A program made the position numbers and the translations under genes. DNA of 20,863 nucleotides from Nitrospinota bacterium (GTDB lineage: Bacteria > JADFOP01 > DATKYB01). This document shows positions 8,520 to 15,355 of the stretch, piece after piece (within the stretch, counting starts at the first letter, position 1; each line of letters begins with the position of its first letter). Below the pieces are notes generated by a model, which saw nothing but the letters and a program-made list of their open reading frames with translations, did no database searches and was not told where the DNA came from. Where the stretch lies: positions 1-20,863 of the forward strand of contig DATKYB010000136.1 of assembly GCA_035528715.1 (NCBI GenBank), given 5' to 3'.

Positions 8520-10451
8520 TTATTTTATCTTTGAACCAGGTTTTATCTTTTTATCGAACGTGGCTAGTATAATATTTCTGTCCACCTCTCCGGCTAAAAT
8601 CATTCCATTAGATTCAATACCCATTATTTTGGCTGGTTTTAAATTTGTTAGAATAATAACGTCTTTTCCTATGAGAGAATCGGGGCTGTAACATTCTGCA
8701 ATACCAGTAACTACGGTTCTTTTCTCTTTGCCAATATCTAATTGGATTTTCAGCAACTTTTTTGATTTTTTAATTCTTTCAGCCTTGATGATTCTTGCCG
8801 ACCTTAAATCTAACTTGCTGAAATCTTCTATATCTAATAAAGAGGACTTTTTTTCTTTAGTTTCACCTTCAATTTCTCTTTGAATTTTAATTTCTGTCTC
8901 TTTTATTTTATCTGGTTCAATCCTAGGAAATAATTGTTTTCCGAGATTTGTTTTTGTTCCTGGTTTAAGAATCCCCCACTTAAGGTCTTTAAGCTTTTTT
9001 GAATGAAGATCATCTTCGATCCCAAGCTTGTCCCAGATTTGAGAAGAGGTTGATGGTAGGAATGATTTTAGAATGATGGCCAAAATTCTTATAGATTCAG
9101 CAGTGTTATATATAACAGTCGACAATCTCTTAATATTTTTATTCTTTGCTAGATTCCATGGGGTAGAGTCATCAATGTATTTATTTAAATCATTGATAAA
9201 AGTCCATATACTCATTAAAGCCTTTTGGAAGTTATAGGCGTTTATAAATTTATCTACATTTTTTATCATCTTTTCAGATTTTTGAATAAGCTGGCTGTCC
9301 ATTTCTTTAGATTCGTCTGGATGAGGGATGATGCAGTCAAAATATTTTTTAATCATAGTTAGGGATCTACTCAACAGATTACCTAAATCATTTGCGAGAT
9401 CGCTATTGATCCTGTTCATCAAAGCTGTATGGGAAAAATCACCATCTAAACCAAAAGAAACTTCTCTTAGGAGGAAATACCTTGTCTGGTCGACTCCGTA
9501 TTGCTCAACTAATCTGTTTGGTTCAACCACATTCCCAATGGATTTTGACATCTTTTTCCCCTCTACAGTCCACCAGCCATGAGCAAATATTGTTTTTGGT
9601 GGATTCAGGTCTATAGCCTTAAGCATGGTTGGCCAGTATACGGCGTGAGTCGTCAGGATATCCTTACCGATTAAATGAATTGTTTTGTTCCACAGCGATT
9701 GAAATTTTTCAGTATCTATCAGATAACCTGAAGCACTGATATAATTAAGGAGGGCATCAAACCATACGTAAGTAACATAGCTTTCATCAAAGGGTAATGG
9801 TATTCCCCACGCTAATCTTTCTTTTGGTCTCGAAATACATAAATCTTCAAGTTTATTATTTAAAAACCCTAGAATTTCATTACGTCTTGTTCTAGGCTGA
9901 ATAAATTCATCATGTTTATTTATATAATCAATAAGCCATTGCTGGTATTTCCCCATGCGAAAGAAATAGTTGGTTTCTGAAATCTGGTTAAGCGGTCTAT
10001 TACAATCGGGACACTTCCCTTCTATTACGTCTTTTTTTGTCCAGAACCTCTCCTCATAGATACAGTACCATCCATTATAAGTATCCTTATAGATATCATC
10101 TTTTTCATACAGGAGTTGTAGGATCTTTTGTACAACTTTAACATGCCTTTCTTCTGTAGTACGAATAAAGTCATCGTTGGAAAAATTAAATTTTTTCCAT
10201 AATCTTTGAAAGGGAACCACCATCTCATTGCAATGAGTCAAGGGGTCGACCCCTCTCTTTTTTGCTGCCTCTTGAACCTTCTGCCCATGTTCATCTGTTC
10301 CCGTTAAGAAAAAAACATTCTTTTCTGCAAATCGATGATATCTTGCTAACGTATCGGCTGCTAATGTTGTGTAGACATGACCTATATGGGGAACATCATT
10401 AACGTAATAAATAGGGGTTGTTACATAGAAATAATTTTGTTTTTTTGCCAT
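8520..10451 (-). CDS. metG: Methionine--tRNA ligase with C-terminal tRNA-binding domain
   Basis: Class I synthetase charging tRNA-Met, 643 residues. Signatures: N-terminal TTPIYYVNDVPHIGH containing the HIGH motif, FLTGTDEHGQK, and KMSKS (KKMSKSIGNVVEP). The C-terminal ~110 residues (from about 535) are the EMAP-II/Trbp111-like domain that dimerises and binds tRNA (DLRSARIIKAERI ... NLKPAKIMGIESNGMILA). In the connective-peptide zinc knuckle only one Cys of the first pair is present (YCIYEERF), while the second pair (CPDC) is intact, so metal binding may be altered. A purine-rich GAGAG precedes the ATG. It sits 13 nt after ricT and 15 nt before the TatD fusion. Confidence 0.96.
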   Translation of the reverse strand: MAKKQNYFYVTTPIYYVNDVPHIGHVYTTLAADTLARYHRFAEKNVFFLTGTDEHGQKVQEAAKKRGVDPLTHCNEMVVPFQRLWKKFNFSNDDFIRTTEERHVKVVQKILQLLYEKDDIYKDTYNGWYCIYEERFWTKKDVIEGKCPDCNRPLNQISETNYFFRMGKYQQWLIDYINKHDEFIQPRTRRNEILGFLNNKLEDLCISRPKERLAWGIPLPFDESYVTYVWFDALLNYISASGYLIDTEKFQSLWNKTIHLIGKDILTTHAVYWPTMLKAIDLNPPKTIFAHGWWTVEGKKMSKSIGNVVEPNRLVEQYGVDQTRYFLLREVSFGLDGDFSHTALMNRINSDLANDLGNLLSRSLTMIKKYFDCIIPHPDESKEMDSQLIQKSEKMIKNVDKFINAYNFQKALMSIWTFINDLNKYIDDSTPWNLAKNKNIKRLSTVIYNTAESIRILAIILKSFLPSTSSQIWDKLGIEDDLHSKKLKDLKWGILKPGTKTNLGKQLFPRIEPDKIKETEIKIQREIEGETKEKKSSLLDIEDFSKLDLRSARIIKAERIKKSKKLLKIQLDIGKEKRTVVTGIAECYSPDSLIGKDVIILTNLKPAKIMGIESNGMILAGEVDRNIILATFDKKIKPGSKIK

Positions 10452-10464
10452 AGGTATTCTCTCT

Positions 10465-11277
10465 TCATTGAACGCTTTTATTGTGTTTCCTTAATTCATT
10501 AAGAGTCATTTGAAGCCTTTTTCCTTCTTCAAGTTCCACAGTGGCTTTTTCGTTTATCATATCTATCTTAATCAACTTACCCTGTCCCTCAGAAGTGTTT
10601 ACCTTTTTGCCTAGATGGGGAATATCTTTCAGATTTTTTTCATATATCATATGTTCATAAACGAGACAGCACATAAGGCGTCCACATACTCCTGATATTT
10701 TAGAAGGATTGAGAGTTAACTGTTGTTCTTTAGCCATTCGAATAGATACAGGTGCAAAGTCTTTTAAAAATGATGCACAGCACAATATTCTTCCACAAGG
10801 TCCATATCCGCCAGACATCTTGGCCTCATCTCGTACACCGATCTGTTTCATTTCTATTCTAGCTTTAAACTGATTCGCCATATCTTTTACCAATTCTCTA
10901 AAATCGATTCTCCCTTCTGCTGTATAGTAAAATATTGCTTTACTTGCATCAAAGGAGAATTCGACCGCAACCAGCTTCATCGGAAGTTCTCTTTCCTTCA
11001 TTTTATTTTGGCATACCTCAAAGGCCTCTTTTTCTATCATTTCATTCTTTTTTGACTGTTCCAGGTCTTTATCAGTAGCCTTTCTTAATACATTTTTTAG
11101 GCGTCTTCTTATATTTCTTTCGTCCTTTTTTCTTAAATGAAGAGCTACTTTACCTATGCTTAGACCTCTTTCCGTCTCAACGATGCATGTATCACCCAGC
11201 TTTAGGTCTATATCTTCGCATTTAAAATCATATATCTTTCCACAATTTTTAAATTTAATACCTACAATTGTAACCAT
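10465..11277 (-). CDS. ricT: RicT/YaaT-like PSP1-domain protein
   Basis: A 270-residue PSP1-domain protein. In Bacillus the homologue RicT (YaaT) forms the RicAFT complex, which carries Fe-S clusters, works with RNase Y in mRNA processing and affects sporulation and competence. Visible hallmarks are GYGPCGRILCCASFL and SGVCGRLMCCLVYEH, two CGRxxCC blocks conserved in the family. Start choice: ATG at 11283 has GGAG only 1 nt away, whereas ATG at 11277 has it at 7 nt, so the second ATG is preferred. The 5' end overlaps the end of holB by about 23 nt, the usual tmk-holB-ricT-metG order. Its presence with rny and ymdB in one window is notable, since RicT partners RNase Y in Bacillus. Confidence 0.9.
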   Translation of the reverse strand: MVTIVGIKFKNCGKIYDFKCEDIDLKLGDTCIVETERGLSIGKVALHLRKKDERNIRRRLKNVLRKATDKDLEQSKKNEMIEKEAFEVCQNKMKERELPMKLVAVEFSFDASKAIFYYTAEGRIDFRELVKDMANQFKARIEMKQIGVRDEAKMSGGYGPCGRILCCASFLKDFAPVSIRMAKEQQLTLNPSKISGVCGRLMCCLVYEHMIYEKNLKDIPHLGKKVNTSEGQGKLIKIDMINEKATVELEEGKRLQMTLNELRKHNKSVQ

Positions 11278-12277
11278 GGCCATTCTCCGTTATTTGACTT
11301 CTTATAGAGAAAATATTCATTATCATATTTTCCAGGGCTAACCGGTGATTTACATTTTTTCTCAAAAGGAGATCAGTATTTTTAATTTCAGCATATATAT
11401 CGTGAATAGCTGAAATAGACAATCTCTGAGATAAATTTTCTAAATCACCTATAAGGTCATTATTAATTATATAAGTTGTGTCGGCCCTATTTTTTATGAC
11501 AGCAATATCTCTGCAGAATAAAAAAAGCCACTCAAATATCTCATCTAAATCTTCTTTTTCTGTCGTTAATTCTTTGACATTGTTAAATATAACATCCATT
11601 TGATTAAGAGACAACCGAGAGATAATCTCCCAAGCCTTATCCCTGCTTTTAAAATTTGAATTGTCCTTAATAAGAATAGCTTTTCCTATTCTTCCCCTAG
11701 AGAGCAAGGATATCCATTCGGCTTTTTGGTAATCCATGGAATGTGTCTTTATTAAAAATTCTCTAATGATAGATGAAGAGAGCTGATGAAACGTAATCTT
11801 CTGGCATCTGGAAACTATTGTTGGGAGTAAGGAATAATAATTAGGACTAATCAGTATAAAAATGGTATCTTTAGGTGGTTCTTCCAGTGTCTTCAGGAGA
11901 GCGTTTGATGCTTCTTTTGTTGTCTTATCTACCTTGTCTATGATGACAATCTTTTTTTTGCCCTCAAAGGGTTTAAAACTGATATCTTTTTTAATATTTT
12001 TAATTGTTTCTATCTTGATACTATTTTTTTCTGGTTCAATCAGTAAAAGATCTGGATGAGAAAGATTTTGAACCTTTTTACAGGGAACACAGCGCTCACA
12101 TGGATCCTCTTTAAAGTCCTGACAGAGAAGGGATTTGGCAAAAATCATTGCTGCATACCTTTTTCCTGTGTTTTCAGGTCCTAAAAAGAGGTAGGCATGA
12201 GAAAACTCATTATTTTTTATGGAATTGTATAAAATAGTTTTTAATCTTTCCTGTCCTACAATTTCTTTGAAAGGCAT
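11255..12277 (-). CDS. holB: DNA polymerase III delta' subunit
   Basis: Clamp-loader delta' subunit, an AAA+ protein that helps load the beta sliding clamp. 340 residues. Visible: GQERLKTIL at the N-terminus, a P-loop-like GPENTGKRYAA, a zinc-binding cysteine cluster (CQDFKEDPCERCVPCKK) followed by SHPDLLLIEPE, VIIDKVDKTTKEASNALLKTLEEPP (the Walker B and adjacent region; residues ~107-131) and the SRC motif (TIVSRCQKI). The C-terminal collar domain is less conserved, as usual. AGGTGA lies 5 nt before the ATG. It starts 14 nt after tmk and overlaps ricT, indicating translational coupling. Confidence 0.93.
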   Translation of the reverse strand: MPFKEIVGQERLKTILYNSIKNNEFSHAYLFLGPENTGKRYAAMIFAKSLLCQDFKEDPCERCVPCKKVQNLSHPDLLLIEPEKNSIKIETIKNIKKDISFKPFEGKKKIVIIDKVDKTTKEASNALLKTLEEPPKDTIFILISPNYYSLLPTIVSRCQKITFHQLSSSIIREFLIKTHSMDYQKAEWISLLSRGRIGKAILIKDNSNFKSRDKAWEIISRLSLNQMDVIFNNVKELTTEKEDLDEIFEWLFLFCRDIAVIKNRADTTYIINNDLIGDLENLSQRLSISAIHDIYAEIKNTDLLLRKNVNHRLALENMIMNIFSIRSQITENGHGYNCRY

Positions 12278-12291
12278 TCATATCACCTGAT

Positions 12292-12930
12292 TTATCTTAA
12301 AATCTCGTCAGTATAGCTTCTTATGGTTTTTTGAATTTCCTCAATCTTTCCATTTCCATCAATTACCTTGATTCTCTCTTGGCTTTTTTGTGCCAGTTCC
12401 AGAAATCCTATTCTGATTCTTTTGTGAAATTCCAATGTTTCTTTTTCAAATCTTTCTTCTCTCTCCGATACTGCTTTTTTTGAATTTCTCTTATTCGCTC
12501 TTTTTAAACCTTCTAAGGGGTCTAAATCAAGGAGTATCGTAAGGTCAGGTTCGATATTACATGACACAATTTTATTAAGCCTTTTGATAAATTCTAAATC
12601 TATATTTCTCCCATAACCTTGATAGGCGAAGGTTGAATCAAAAAAACGGTCACACAAGACAACCTTATCTTGTTTTAAGGCTGGTATGATTACCTCCTTA
12701 ATATGCTGAACCCTGCAAGCAGTGATAAGGAGGAGCTCTGTTTCTCTGGAGATATTCTTATTATCATCATTAAGCAATATCTTTCTTATCTGGTCTCCAA
12801 TAGCAGTTCCACCAGGTTCTCGAGTGATTTTAACTTGATAATTCTTTTCCAACAGATAATCCCTTAACATCATTATCTGTGTGGTTTTTCCACATCCTTC
12901 TACGCCTTCAAATGTAATAAATGTTCCCAT
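12292..12930 (-). CDS. tmk: Thymidylate kinase
   Basis: Phosphorylates dTMP to dTDP with ATP for DNA synthesis. 212 residues. Motifs: P-loop FEGVEGCGKTTQ, REPGGTAIGDQIR (dTMP binding), CDRFFDSTFAYQGYGR (DR(Y/F) motif), DLTILLDLDP and a LID segment with SEREERFE. First gene of the minus-strand operon tmk-holB-ricT-metG-tatD/rSAM-rSAM. No clear Shine-Dalgarno precedes the ATG, and no convincing -35/-10 pair was found in the upstream AT-rich DNA, although the promoter must lie there because the next upstream gene is over 500 nt away. Confidence 0.96.
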   Translation of the reverse strand: MGTFITFEGVEGCGKTTQIMMLRDYLLEKNYQVKITREPGGTAIGDQIRKILLNDDNKNISRETELLLITACRVQHIKEVIIPALKQDKVVLCDRFFDSTFAYQGYGRNIDLEFIKRLNKIVSCNIEPDLTILLDLDPLEGLKRANKRNSKKAVSEREERFEKETLEFHKRIRIGFLELAQKSQERIKVIDGNGKIEEIQKTIRSYTDEILR

Positions 12931-13454
12931 TGAAATGACTTATTTTAGTTAAATTATTTAAACATTTTATATTATCATAACAGTCACTATAATCATATAT
13001 TTTTCTTTGGCTGCCTTTGTTCTATATTTTTTTAATTTTAGAATGAATAAATTATGTTTTTTTAATAAAAAGAGGTGTTTTTTTAGAAATTACTTCCTGT
13101 GTCTAATCTTTTAATTTTAGCAAAGAATTATTTATTAATCTGGGAAGGTCAAATTGAGAGTATATCAGATAGGCATGGATTCTGATGGGCATGGACTTCG
13201 CATTTTACGCTATTTTTATATAGCTTTATTTCAGTTTAGTTTCTTTATTTAATTTATAATTAATCACTTATTTTTTATACCTTCTATCACAATTTTATCA
13301 TAGGTTAGAATAATAGGATAGAAGGGAACTCAATAGAAATCTTCCCTTCTTAATATTCGTTTTTCATAACAAACACAAAATGTAAAATCATTAACGATCA
13401 AAAAAGAGGGAAGTTGACTATACAGCGATAAATACTGTTTGCTACTAAAATGAT
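12931..13454. other. AT-rich intergenic region between tmk and GYD gene 1
   Basis: 524 nt without a convincing gene. It holds the 5' flank of tmk, a doubled GGCATGGA (near 13172 and 13189), a 32-codon TTG-started frame on the plus strand with GGAAGG in front (13154-13252, not called as a gene), mutually exclusive inverted repeats at 13280-13350, and a TATCACAATTTTATCA motif (13285-13300) that recurs at 19593-19608. Confidence 0.5.
13280..13350 (-). repeat. Two competing inverted repeats downstream of GYD gene 1
   Basis: CCTTCTATC (13280-13288) pairs perfectly with GATAGAAGG (13317-13325), and AGAAGGGAA (13320-13328) pairs perfectly with TTCCCTTCT (13342-13350). The two stems share 13320-13325, so only one can form. 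Neither is followed by a clean U-tract on either strand. They may form a 3'-end structure for the GYD transcript read on the minus strand. Confidence 0.45.
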
Positions 13455-13739
13455 TTAAGTCTCAGCAATCATCTTATCGAATTCTTCAACTGTTATTGCT
13501 GGAGATGTAGAAAATGATATACCGGTCAATCTATTTAAACCAACAGAGGCCTGTATTGCTTCTTTATTGCCGGGTAAATCTACAATAAAAACCAGATCAT
13601 AGCCTCCTAGTAGCACATACATTTCATTTACCTCACCGCCGAGGTTCTTAACAAGACTAATAACATTGTCAGTGCGCTCAGGAGAAATTGCCTTTACAGC
13701 TTCAGTTGAGTATTTTCCGTACATAAAGAATGTTGACAT
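13455..13739 (-). CDS. GYD-domain protein, copy 1
   Basis: A 94-residue single-domain protein of the GYD family (small ferredoxin-like alpha/beta proteins, function unknown, related in fold to dimeric alpha/beta-barrel ligand-sensing domains). The family motif is visible as VLLGGYDLVFIVDLP at residues ~43-57, preceded by MSTFFMYGKYS and followed by SPAITVEEFDKMI. The start is ATG 13739, 8 nt after a very strong AAAGGAGG; a GTG at 13748 lies inside that ribosome-binding site and is rejected. It has its own sigma70-type promoter (13923-13951) and a leader of about 175 nt. Copy 2 at 19704-19988 is identical at 65 of 94 residues. Biochemical role unknown. Confidence 0.88.
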   Translation of the reverse strand: MSTFFMYGKYSTEAVKAISPERTDNVISLVKNLGGEVNEMYVLLGGYDLVFIVDLPGNKEAIQASVGLNRLTGISFSTSPAITVEEFDKMIAET

Positions 13740-13770
13740 ACTAAACACCTCCTTTCTCTATGAGTATTAA

Positions 13771-13790
13771 AAACCTGGTGTATAAGGTTT
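13771..13790 (-). promoter_or_regulatory. Leader hairpin before GYD gene 1
   Basis: AAACCT (13771-13776) and AGGTTT (13785-13790) form a 6-bp stem with an 8-nt loop. On the minus strand it is followed by TTTAAT and sits about 20 nt before the AAAGGAGG ribosome-binding site of GYD gene 1. It could be an attenuator or an RBS-proximal control element. Confidence 0.3.
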
Positions 13791-13865
13791 AAATTTTTTA
13801 TTTTGTAACAGTAAAAAAGTCTACTTCAAATGAGCTTTTAATAGATGGGATACAGCCTGAAAATT

Positions 13866-13883
13866 CATCTGAATTCTCAGATG
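13866..13883. promoter_or_regulatory. Perfect CATCTGA/TCAGATG stem-loop in the GYD1 leader
   Basis: CATCTGA, a 4-nt loop and TCAGATG form a perfect 7-bp stem lying about 35 nt downstream of the predicted start of the GYD1 transcript. On the minus strand AATTTT follows, a weak terminator-like tail. The leader of GYD copy 2 has a similar AATCTG/CAGATT stem near 20077-20094, so the element may be part of a shared leader. It could equally be a protein-binding dyad. Confidence 0.4.
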
Positions 13884-13922
13884 GAAGGGGAATCAGAAAT
13901 TCAATCTTAACTTGTTATAATA

Positions 13923-13951
13923 AATATAAGAGAAAATAATGATTATGTCAA
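13923..13951 (-). promoter_or_regulatory. Sigma70-type promoter of GYD gene 1
   Basis: Minus strand: TTGACA (13951-13946), a 17-nt spacer, then TATATT (13928-13923). This is a perfect -35 and a 5-of-6 -10 at ideal spacing. Predicted transcription start is near 13916, giving a leader of about 175 nt before ATG 13739. Confidence 0.65.
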
Positions 13952-14036
13952 TAATTTTTTGCGGTTTGTCTTCTATATGAAAAAAGGAATGTTGTAGTGA
14001 AATTTTATTCTTAACTTAAGACAATAGAACCATTTT

Positions 14037-14957
14037 TCAACGGTGGAGTATCTTCTCTCTTAGTGCTTTCAGTTTCATGGAGAGGAAAAATCGCTTGTCG
14101 CGCATAGCTACGAGGTAGAAAGGAACAACACAACCGCAGCGTGAACAGTCTGCCCCGGGACCTAACATACAAGGTTTCTTTGTGTTACCCAAGGCATCAA
14201 AGCAAAAGGCCGCTTTTGGATAAAGGCAGTTCTGAGTGATTGTATGACAAGTTTTTGATTTCATGAGTCGAAGGATATTTTCTGATAGTAGAAAAAAGTC
14301 AGGGTATTTCTTTTTTAGCTTGATTAGCCTATCAATCACCTTATCCCGTATTTCGAAATCCAGCCAGAGGTCATCCTCAATCCCCTGCATGGGCGTATAA
14401 AAATCAAAGATAATACCTCTAACATTGGTCTTGGACCACTCCTCTACTAGCTCCTCTAGGCAGTGATAATTCCTCTTTGTAATAACACAAGCCAAAGTAA
14501 CTTTGAGATCTGACCGATCTACATTTTTCTTGATGAGTTTATAAATACCCTTTTGGCCTCTTAAATCTTCATGATATTCTTCTGTACCATCTATGGAGAC
14601 ATAAAAATTCACTTTGGGCCATTCAGGAAGATCTATAGTCCCATTCGTTGTTACTGTATTGGATCGAAAATACTCTTTGCCTATCTCTATAAGCTCTTTG
14701 CGAAGCAGCGGCTCACCACCAGTCCAGGTACACTGTAGAAAAGGAAATCCATTCCTTTTTAAGGCCTCAAATTTTTCTATCCATTGGTTGATGCTTAACT
14801 GGCCATCGGGCTCATTAGTATAATAGTAACAGTGCTTACAGCGCAAATTACATTGGTTCGTGGCATCAATGGCTCCTACACCTTGGGAAGGAAAACCCTT
14901 TAGCAAGACCTTTGTTGCCATATAGATTTTGTAAAATAGATCCATTGAATTTGTCAT
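14037..14957 (-). CDS. Radical SAM protein with Cys-rich C-terminus, function unknown
   Basis: A 306-residue radical SAM enzyme. The cluster motif is CNLRCKHC (CX3CX2C) at residues ~36-43, preceded by GAIDATNQ, followed by WTGGEPLLRKE (GGEP SAM contact), VTTNGTI and VSIDGTEEYHEDLRG, the pattern of peptide- or cofactor-modifying radical SAM proteins. The C-terminal third has seven cysteines, including CFDALGNTKKPCM and CSRCGC, likely ligands of an auxiliary Fe-S cluster (SPASM/twitch-like), but I do not recognise the subfamily. No precursor peptide gene was seen next to it. An AAGG precedes the ATG, and a strong promoter is present at 15061-15089. It is transcribed divergently from the selenoprotein msrA, with about 400 nt between them. 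Confidence 0.82.
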   Translation of the reverse strand: MTNSMDLFYKIYMATKVLLKGFPSQGVGAIDATNQCNLRCKHCYYYTNEPDGQLSINQWIEKFEALKRNGFPFLQCTWTGGEPLLRKELIEIGKEYFRSNTVTTNGTIDLPEWPKVNFYVSIDGTEEYHEDLRGQKGIYKLIKKNVDRSDLKVTLACVITKRNYHCLEELVEEWSKTNVRGIIFDFYTPMQGIEDDLWLDFEIRDKVIDRLIKLKKKYPDFFLLSENILRLMKSKTCHTITQNCLYPKAAFCFDALGNTKKPCMLGPGADCSRCGCVVPFYLVAMRDKRFFLSMKLKALREKILHR

Positions 14958-15060
14958 CTGATTTAACCTTTTAAAAAGAAAGGCACAGTTCGTGAATTAT
15001 AAGGTATTTTATAAAAGTCTGATTTTAGTTCTGTTTCTCTTTTTAATTTTAAAGTAAATT

Positions 15061-15089
15061 TTTATATCAAAAAAGACAGTTTCAGTCAA
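15061..15089 (-). promoter_or_regulatory. Sigma70-type promoter of the radical SAM gene
   Basis: Minus strand: TTGACT (15089-15084), a 17-nt spacer, TATAAA (15066-15061). Both hexamers match at 5 of 6 positions. Predicted start near 15054, about 100 nt before ATG 14957. Confidence 0.6.
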
Positions 15090-15163
15090 TAGTTTGTTGG
15101 CGTGTTGTTTTTATTTAAGAGAGATAGCACTTTATGAATTCTGATAGGTTAAATCATTTAGTT

Positions 15164-15178
15164 TTTTGATAATCAAAA
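15164..15178. promoter_or_regulatory. Palindrome between the divergent radical SAM and msrA promoters
   Basis: TTTTGAT-A-ATCAAAA is a perfect 7-bp inverted repeat with a 1-nt centre. It lies between the -35 of the radical SAM promoter (15089) and the -35 of the msrA promoter (15238). The short centre argues for a dimeric protein-binding site rather than an RNA hairpin. The regulator is unknown. Confidence 0.3.
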
Positions 15179-15237
15179 GCTTTAGGGCTATATTCTGGTT
15201 CATTTTTCTGATTATATAAGATATAAGCAAACAAAAA

Positions 15238-15265
15238 TTGACAGGTCTATTTTATCTACTAATAT
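15238..15265 (+). promoter_or_regulatory. Predicted promoter of the selenoprotein msrA
   Basis: TTGACA (15238-15243), a 16-nt spacer, TAATAT (15260-15265; 4 of 6 matches). Predicted start near 15272, about 85 nt upstream of ATG 15356. This supports transcription of the N-terminal extension. Confidence 0.45.
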
Positions 15266-15355
15266 TTAAATATAACATTTGTATTCCAACAATATAAAGT
15301 ATAAAGAGTATAAATTTAAGGTCAGAAATAATTGCTATTTTTAGAGGTATAAATA

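Noticed and set aside
12931-13020. Promoter of tmk
   Set aside because: Several TATAAT-like strings exist in this AT-rich stretch, but none has a -35 at acceptable spacing.
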